From positions 2,790,001-2,854,000 of the forward strand of contig NZ_SNXU01000001.1 in the NCBI RefSeq assembly GCF_004362515.1: DNA of 64,000 nucleotides, written 5' to 3'. Below are positions 52,901-61,900 of this stretch, piece after piece; the stretch's first letter is position 1; each line of letters opens with the position of its first letter. Origin of the DNA: Actinokineospora alba. GTDB lineage: Bacteria > Actinomycetota > Actinomycetes > Mycobacteriales > Pseudonocardiaceae. Both the position numbers and the translations under genes were made by a program. The notes under the pieces were generated by a model. That model was given only the letters and a program-made list of their open reading frames with translations. It was not told the DNA's origin and made no database searches.

Positions 52901-55900
52901 GCGAGTGCGATCGACAGCGAGACGATCCGCTTCGGCCCCAAGGAAAAAACGGTCCAGATCGGCGAGGTCGTCAAGGTCGAGGATGTGGCCCGCAAGACCG
53001 CCAGGGCGGCGGCCTGGCGGGCGCGCAACGGTGTCGAGCTGCCCGTGGTCACCATCACCGGTCACGGCAACGGCAGTCTGTCCGTGCCCGGCACCGGCCG
53101 CGTAACGGGCAAACGTAGAGCCAACGCGGTGAAGGCGAGATTCCTCGAGGCGTTGGCCAGGGAGTCTGATCGGTTGAGCAGACTGGGACTGGGCTTCGAC
53201 CCGGAGCAGGTCGTCATCCGCACGGTCGGGGCGGAGGTGCCGCCCGGCGGCGACCGGACCGCGACGATCGACATCGCGCTGTCGCCGCACGACCTCGGTG
53301 AGAATGCGCTCAACGACGCGAAGAAGGAGATCTCCGTCAGGACGATCGCCGCGGTGGACAAGGCGTTCGCGAAGCTGCTTCCCGACGGGCAGGAAGCTCT
53401 GGTCGCTCCGCCTGACTCCGGGCGGGTTCCACGCAAGGACGTCCGCGTGCGCACGTTGACATCCCGTGGCGGTCGGCAGGCGGGCGCGGTGTTCCAGCCG
53501 GCGCCGCGGGTTCACGCCGAGTCGTCGGCTGGGGGCGCGTTGCGAGAACTCGCCGAGCGGCTTCTCACTGAAGTCCGGCCATCGCCCGCAGGCGATTCCG
53601 GTCAGGACGTCGAAGACCGGACCGACCTCGAATCGGTGTCGTCCACGTCCACGGCGGCAGAGAGCACGGCCCCGGAGGGCGTGGAGGAATCGCCTTCGGG
53701 CGTGCGGATCTACAGCCGTCCGTTCGTGAGCGAGGTCGATGACGACGAACTCGTCGACTCGGATGCGTCAACGATCGCCGAGGCCGTTGACGGTGGCGTG
53801 GTGACGACGGAGGGCGGAATTCATGTCTTCCAACGGCCGTTGCCCTTCGCCGGAGCCGCTTCCGATCTGGAATCAGAGGCGTTCGACGAGGAGCAGTCCA
53901 GCGATGCGCCGGGTGTTGAGGACTTGTCGCCTGCTGAGTCGCGTACGAGGTTGGCGGGGGATGCCGAAGGTGTCCTCTTCCCCGATGAGTTGGTTGAGTT
54001 TGGTGGGCGGCCGGACGCCGAGCCGGTGCGTCCGCGGCCGCGGCGACGGACTGAGGAGCGGCCGGTCGGCGGGCTGCCGGGCTCGGTGGCGGAGGGTGGG
54101 CCGGGTAGTCGGCTGGATGTTGAGTCGGGGGGTGTTGCCGGATCGCCGGAGGATCCGTGGGCGTTTGTGGACACCGGCGTGGACGAGCGGCTCGTGGGTG
54201 CGTTGCGTCCGCGTCCGCGGCGGACGGGCCGGGATCGTGTGGACGAGGGCGTTGTTGTGGACTCGAGCTCTTCCGGTGTTGTTTTCGAGCACACCGGCGA
54301 CGCGGCGTTCGGTGGCGATGGGCTCGACCAGGAGCTCGTGGATTGGCACGGGTCTCTCAGCCCTGTTGGGCGGGAGCGGTTCAACCACCTGTACTGGTCG
54401 ATGAGTCGTATGGAGCGGAGGCTGTTTTTTGACGGTTTCAGTTCGTTTGACGCGGTCGGGCGGGCGAAGCTGGCGGGTGAGCTCGACGCCGACGGTCTGA
54501 GGACGTTGGTGCCGGCGTGGAACGAGGTTGTCGCGCTGGCGGACAAGTACCTGGCCGATATCCCCGATCGCCGTGACAGTGTTCTGGCCGCGGGGAAAGA
54601 CCTGGTGGGCAATGCGCTTCGGGGTGGCCAGGAGGTGCTGACCGAAGAACTTCCCGGTATGTCCTATGGCGATGTGGTCAAGCTCGCGGCGCTGTGGCAT
54701 GACACCACGCAGGATTCGGTGATCGCCCAGGAGTTGATGGAAGAGTTCGTGGCTGAGGGGCACATGCTCCGGGTGAACGGTTCGACGTTGCTCGGGACGC
54801 CGGGTGCGGATTTCTCAGCGGCGATTGCTCCGGCGCCGTACCTGGTCGACCTGCTGCTTGCCGCGGTGCCGCCGGGCACTCGGTTCGCGGATCCCAAGAG
54901 TTTCGTGAACCTGGTCAGGAACGGGCAGCAGGGCGATCCGCTGGACCTGGTGATCGCTTTCCATCAGACCTTTCAGGGAACGCCTCGGATGGCGGTCGCG
55001 ATGCCGGAAGGTTCGTCGCTCGGCCGTGCGTACTGGGAGTCGGAGATCGGCCACGAGCCGGAGTTCATGGGTCGCGGGCCGAGTGGGCTGGCGGAGGTGG
55101 CCAGGCGGGTCAGGGCCGGTGGTCACGGGTCGAGTGCTCTGGTGTTCGGCCAGCCGCCTTACGCGTTGCCCGAAGAGGCGTGGAATGTGGTCAACCACGA
55201 CGGCGAGGTGTTCGTCGTGAATCCCCGGACCGGTGTGGTCGCTCCGGCGGAGGGTGAGGTGCGGTGGGCTTCGTACGCCGTGCACGCCGTCGTGTTCGGA
55301 TCGGGCGGTCAGGTGATCGAGGGCAGCCGCCACCCGGACATCGAGGACGATGCTTCCACCCAACGGGACGTTTCGACGTCGTCGACGTTTGGTTCCGAGC
55401 ACGGCGAACCCGTCGAGGAGAACGTCCGGCTGGCCGCCGAGCGGCTGACCGTGCACTCAGAGGGTGGTGAGCCGTCCTCAGTGGATTCTCGGGTCGTCGG
55501 TGATGGCGGCGTGGAGTTGGTGTCTGATGTCGCGGGGTTTGATCCGACGGTTGAGGGTGGTTGGTCGCAGGCGGGGTGGGATGCGGCTGTTCGGTCGGCT
55601 GGGTTGTTGTGGGGGGAGATTGATGCGGCGTTGGCTGAGGCGAGGCGGTTGGTTGATGCGGGGTTGGGTGTTGAGCAGCTTGGTGGTGGGTATGCGGAGC
55701 GGTTCTGGTTGTTCGAAGAGGTGAAGAGGCTTGTTCCGCAGCCGGGGGGTTTGTTGTATATCGGGGCGCCGAGTGATGTGCAGCGGGAGCGGTTGCGGCG
55801 GCTTGATGAGGTGCGTGCGGTTGTGGCGGATGTGTATGTGCGTGATGGCCAGGCGGTGGCGGAGGAGTGGGCGGAGGCTCTGACGGGGCGGTTCGGCTTG

Positions 55901-58900
55901 GTTCGGACTGGTGGTTTGCCGGGTGGGTTCCCGGCTGGTGATGCTCCAGTTCAGCTGGGTGAGTCGTCGGCTGCCGGGGCGGAGGCGGGTGCCGCGTCCG
56001 AGTTGGGGCAGAACACATCTGCGGGCGCTGTGGAGCTGCCGAGCGAGTGGCGTCAGTGGTTACGGGCTCCGCATAACGCCGAGATGAAGGGCAAGAGCTG
56101 GAGGGTCTTCATCGATGCGCCGGTGGATTCGCTGGTGGTGCACGACGGTGAGCTGGTCGGTATTGCTGACGGTGAGCTGGTCGGTATTGCTGCCGAGGAG
56201 AGGGCGGCGTTGGGGGAGAAGATCGACGAGCTTGTGAAGATGGTGGTCGATCGTCACGATCTGGGGCAGCAGTTGCCGGATGTGCGGTTGCGTTTCTGGT
56301 CAAAGTCTCAGAATGAGAAGACTCGGGATTCAGCCGGTCAGATCGCGATGAACTGGTTGGAAGAGTTGGTGATGGCCAAGGTTCGGGACCAGCGGTCTTC
56401 GGTGAAGCTGCGTTTCACGCGAGCTTCCCTCCGCCACAAGAACACCCAACTGGGTTTGGCGCTATCGGTGCACGAAACACCTGAGTTGACGCAGCTTGAT
56501 TATATGGGGAAGCGCGATCTCCGCGAGGTCTTTTTGGCGAAACTCGACCGTTTGCCGGTGGCGGCCGAGCAGCGGCTGGAGTGGGTGGTGGAGGGCTTCT
56601 TCGCCGGTGATCCGTCGTCGTCGGGGGACAGGATGCGGATCGTCGTCCTTGAGAATCCGGGCAAGCTGGCGGACAGCGAGCTGGTGCGGCATGTGCGGGA
56701 TGTGGTCGGTCGGGTGGTCGAACGGCTGCTGGCGGAGGGCGGTATCGATCGTGAGCAGGTGGCGCAGAAGACAAAGGGTTTCCTTGCCGAGTTTGTGGAT
56801 GTGCGTCCGTTCCCCCTAGAGAACAACCGTTCGCGCGCGATGTTCGTCTCGGTGGCGCCGTCTGGGGAAGGCCTGGAATCTGGTGGTGCCGGGCGGAAGC
56901 GCTCGGCGGTCGGCGCCGTGGGCGAGCGTCCTGGCAAGCGGCGGCGGCAGGATGATGTGGCGGCGGATGCCACTGTGCCTGGGGAGTTCGAGTTCGCGCA
57001 GGAGCTGGACGTCGATGGGCTGGGTTTGGGCCTGGATCTGGATGAGTTCGATGAGGTGTTGGCCGGGTTCGAGTCGTTCCTCGCCGATTCTGCCGCGTCC
57101 GAACTCCCGGCCGGTGATGCTCCAGTTCAGCTGGGTGAGTCGGGGGCGGAGGCGGGTGCCGCGTCCGAGTTGGGGAAGAACACATTCCCGGCCGCTGTGG
57201 AGCCGGCGCAGGGGTGGGGTCAGTGGTTACAGAAACCGCATAACGTCGAGATGAAGGACAAGAGCCGGAGGGTCTTCATCGATGCGCCGGTGGATTCGCT
57301 GGCGGTGCACGACGGTGAGCTGGTCGGTATTGCTGCCGAGGAGAGGGCGGTGTTGGGGGAGAAGATCGACGAGCTTGTGAAGATGGTGGTCGATCGTCAC
57401 GATCTGGGGCAGCAGTTGCCGGATGTGCGGTTGCGTTTCTGGTCAAATTCTCGGAATGAGAAGTCTCGTGATTCAGCCGGTCAGGTCGCGATGAACTGGT
57501 TGGAAGAGTTGGTGATGGCCAAGGTTCGGGACCAGCGGTCTTCGGTGGAGCTGCGTTTCACGCGAGCTTCCCTCCGCCACTTGCACACCGAACAGGGTTT
57601 GGCGCTGTCGGTGCACGAAACACCTGCGTTGACGCGGCTCGAGTATTTGGGGAAGCGCGATCTCCGCGAGGTTTTTTGGTCGAAACTCGACCATTTGCCG
57701 GTGGCGGCTGTGCAGCGGCTGGAGTGGGTGGTGGAGGGCTTCTTCGCCGGTGATCCGTCGTCGTCGGGGGACAGGATGCGGATCGTCGTCCTTGAGGATC
57801 CGGGCAAGCTGGCGGACAGCGAGCTGGTGCGGTATGTGCGGGGTGAGGTCGGTCGGGTGGTCGAACGGCTGCTGGCGGAGGGCGGTATCGATCCTGAGCA
57901 GGTGGCGACGAAGGCCGAGGCTTTCCTTGCCGGGTTTGTGGATGTGCGTCCCTTCCCCAAACCGAAGGGGCGAGTGCGCGCGATGTTCGTCACCGTGGCG
58001 CCGTCTGGGGAAGGCCTGGAATCTGGTGGTGCCGGGCGGAAGCGCTCGGCGGTCGGCGCCGTGGGCGAGGGTGCTCGGAAGCGGCGGCGGCGGGATGAGG
58101 TGGCGGCGGATGTCACTGTGCCTGGGGAGTTCGAGTTCTCGCAGGAGCGCTCGCTGCGCTTGGCGGGCGTGGTTGATGGTGTGCTCGTGTCGGATGGGGC
58201 CGTGTTCGAGGAGTTGTTGAGTGAGCGGGTCGCGCAGACTGAGACCGCGATCGAGTGGGCTCGCGGGGATGAACGGATCAGGGTGCTGGGGGAGCAGGAT
58301 CCGGTGCTGGGTCTGACATTGGCCGATGAGCAGGAGGCTGTTCACGCGCGGTTCGAGGAGTGGTTGCGCGAGCAGCATGCACTGCAGATGGCGGTGTTTG
58401 AGCAAGACGTTGCCGCGTTGGTGCCGGACTGGAATGTGGTTCCAGGTTTGTTCGATGTTCTCACCGAGCAGGTGATGGCGAACGCGGACGCTTTCGATCG
58501 GGTGCTGCGGGAGCAGTCGGATGCGGCGGCGGCGTTGTTCCGGCGGTCGCGGTTGGTTCAGGTTGATGTCGATCTCGAGGGTGCGTTGGATGCCGCCGCA
58601 CCGGAAGCGCTGATCGAGCGGGTGAAGATCGGGCGGGCCCAGGAGAGCGGGGAGGCGTTTGAGCGAGTGCGGGGGAGGCAGACCGAGCTGACTCGTGCCG
58701 TTGTGGAGTTGCAGAGCGCGCGGGTGTGGTTGGACGCGGTTGAGCGTACTGATCCGGATCGGGCGGGTCGGTTGCGTAGTGCCGCGGCGCGTGCCGAGCA
58801 GGAGTTCGAGGTCGCTTTGTCGGCGCTGGCGGCGCCGTATGAGGAGGCGTTGGGCAGCAGAGTGTCGGAGTTGGCGGAGGCGGAGGATCTGTCGTCGTTC

Positions 58901-61900
58901 GCTGATGCGCTGGTCGCCCAGCTCGAGGTCAACAGGGCGACGGCCGAGCGTGTGATGAGCGAGCGGCAGACGTTGCGCATGGCTGAGTTCTGGCGGCACC
59001 AGCGGTCTCTGGGCGACGGCGCTGTAGACGACCTGATCCCAGACATCGATGGACCGGGGCTGGGCCTGGATGAGTTCGATGAGCTGTTGGCCGGGTTCGA
59101 GTCGTTCCTCGCCGATTATGCCGCGTCCGAACTCCCGGCCGGTGATGTTCCAGTTCAGTTGGGTGAGTCGTCGGCTGCCGGGGCGGAGGCGGGTGCCGCG
59201 TCCGAGTTGGGGCAGAACACATCTGCGGGCGTTGTGGAGCTGCCGCGCGGGTGGGGTCGGTGGTTACGGGCTCCGCATAACGCCGAGATGAAGGGCAAGA
59301 GCTGGAGGGTCTTCATCGATGCGCCGGTGGATTCGCTGGTGGTGCACGACGGTGAGCTGGTCGGTATTGCTGCCGAGGAGAGGACGGTGTTGGGGGAGAA
59401 GATCGACGAGCTTGTGAAGATGGTGGTCGATCGTCACGATCGGGATCAGCAGTTGCCGGATGTGCGGTTGCGTTTCTGGTCAAAGTCTCAGAATGAGAAG
59501 TCTCGTGATTCAGCCGGTCAGATCGCGATGAACTGGTTGGAAGAGTTGGTGATGGCCAAGGTTCGGAGCCGGCGGTCTTCGGTGGAGCTGCGTTTCACGC
59601 GAGCTTCCCTCCGCCACTTGCACACCGAACAGGGTTTGGCGCTGTCGGTGCACGAAACACCTGCGTTGACGCGGCTTGATTATCTGGGGAAGCGCGATCT
59701 CCGCGAGGTTTTCTTGGCGAAACTCGACCGTTTGTCGGTGGCGGCCGAGCAGCGGCTGGAGTGGGTGGTGGAGGGCTTCTTCGCCGGTGATCCGTCGTCG
59801 TCGGGGGACAGGATGCGGATCGTCGTCCTTGAGAATCCGGGCAAGCTGGCGGACAGCGAGCTGGTGCGGCATGTGTGGGATGTGGTCGGTCGGGTGGTTC
59901 AACGGCTGATGCGGGAGGGGGGTATCGCCCCTGCGCAGGTGGCGACGAAGGCCGAGGGTTTCCTTGCCGAGTTTGTGGATGTGCGTCCCATCCCCAAACC
60001 GCAGGGGCTAGCGCGCGCGATGTTCGTCTCGGTGGTGCCGTCTGAGGTCTTCGTCAAGTCCGGTGGGCCAAGACCGGCCCATAAGCCGCCGACTGCCGAC
60101 GAGGGGTTTGAGCTGGTCGACCTACCTCCCGGCGCGGTCAGCCGGCTGGTAAAGCGGGAGAGTGACAGGCGGATCAAGGGAGCCAGCTGGCAGCGTGGCT
60201 TGACCTGGAGCAACGCCACGAAGAGATACTCATTTGGACCTGGGTACGAACTGTCCGCCGATTCGGACTTCATGGCAGCGGCGGACGCTCTGGCGAACCT
60301 GGTGCGTGAGCGTGAGGACCAGGGTTTCCAGCTGCCGGATGTCCGGCTGTACCTGTTCACGAACTCCCACACCCCTGTTCCGATCCATACACTGCGAAAC
60401 CGCCTCCAGCCGTTGCGCAACGCGGTGGATGCGCGGATGCCTCCGGTGAGTGATGCGCTCAAGTTCACGTATGTGCACCTTAGGGCCACCGAAAACGGCG
60501 CTCGTATGGCATTCGAGGCGTTCGACATGGGGCCGTACAAGTCGGACTTCTACAAGATGGCGACAAGCCTGACCGTGTTCTTCGTTCACGCTAAGACCTT
60601 CCTGTCCGCGGCAAGCGAACAACAGCTCACCTGGTTCGCGGACGGCGTGGTCGAGCGGCATGCAGACTCGGGAACGGATGAGACGAAGGAGAAACTGAGG
60701 TTCCTCGTCGGCGGTAACTCAGCGACGGCTGCCAAGAGGAACCTGGAGGCCATGGAACCTGTGCTCCGTGCTGCCTTCCAAAAGGCACTGCGGAACCATC
60801 CGGAGGCCTTTGCCGGCTCGGTTGACGACTTCATCAAGGAGAAGTTCCTGCTCATCCGGGCGTTCAAAGCCGAAGCCTCGCCCGCTGTGCTCATCGACGT
60901 CGTCTCGGCGTCTATGGTCGACGCTGACGGGGAGAACGGCGTTGCGGAGCCGGAGACGGTTGCGGAGCCGGAGACGGAGCCGGAGACGGTTGCGGAGCCG
61001 GAGACGGTCGCGGAGTCCGAGACGGTTGATTTGACCGGCTCGGACGACGAGTCCGCAGTCCGCGCGTTGGGCGGGCAGGTCTTCGCTGAGTTCAAGGACC
61101 TCGATCAGGACTGGGTGAATTTAGTTGGCGGGCAAGCGGACGTGGTCAGGACGTTCGGGAAGAATCTGGGCGCTGCGATCGCAGCGCAGGATTCGGATGT
61201 CGAGTTGCCCGACGTGCGCATTTCCCTGGGGTTGTCGGAGGCGAACGCGGCCAAGATGATGCTGACGCGCAACGAACGAGGGAAGCCGGTTCCCGGCAAG
61301 GAAACAGTCCTGAAACGGGCGCAGGATCGAGTGCTGGAGCTGCTGCGCGAGGGGATGAGGGAAGCGGGTGTCGACGACCGCGTTGCCGACCTCCCGATCA
61401 CCTGGCAGTTGAACACCAGGTTGGTGAAGGATCCGAACGGGATCGCGCTGTTGTCCTGCGGTACTCCGGGCAAGACTGCGGACTACTACCGGGACACGAG
61501 GGAACTGGCCGTTGACTTCGTCCAATGGAACTCGCGAGTGCTGCCCGAAGCGGCGCGGCGGAGGATCGGCTGGGCGGTGGACGGGTTCGTTCGTAGTTTC
61601 GCGACGCCGACGAGGTCGCGGATCGGTTCGGCGGATTCTGGTAGTTCAGCTGCGCGCCCCAGACTGCGAGTGCTCGTCGCGGCGGTGAAGACCCACACGG
61701 CGAAATCCGCGAAAAGGACCGCTGATCGCCAGGATCTGGTGAAGGAGTTGGTGAAGACAGAGATCAAGAATGCACTGGAGCGCCTGCCGGGGGCAGGTGA
61801 TCTGACGAGTGCGAGCGTGCTGAAGAACGTCGACTACGTCGAGTACGCGCCCATCTTGACCACGACAATGGTGAAGCTCATCAGAGTCGACCCGGAGGTG

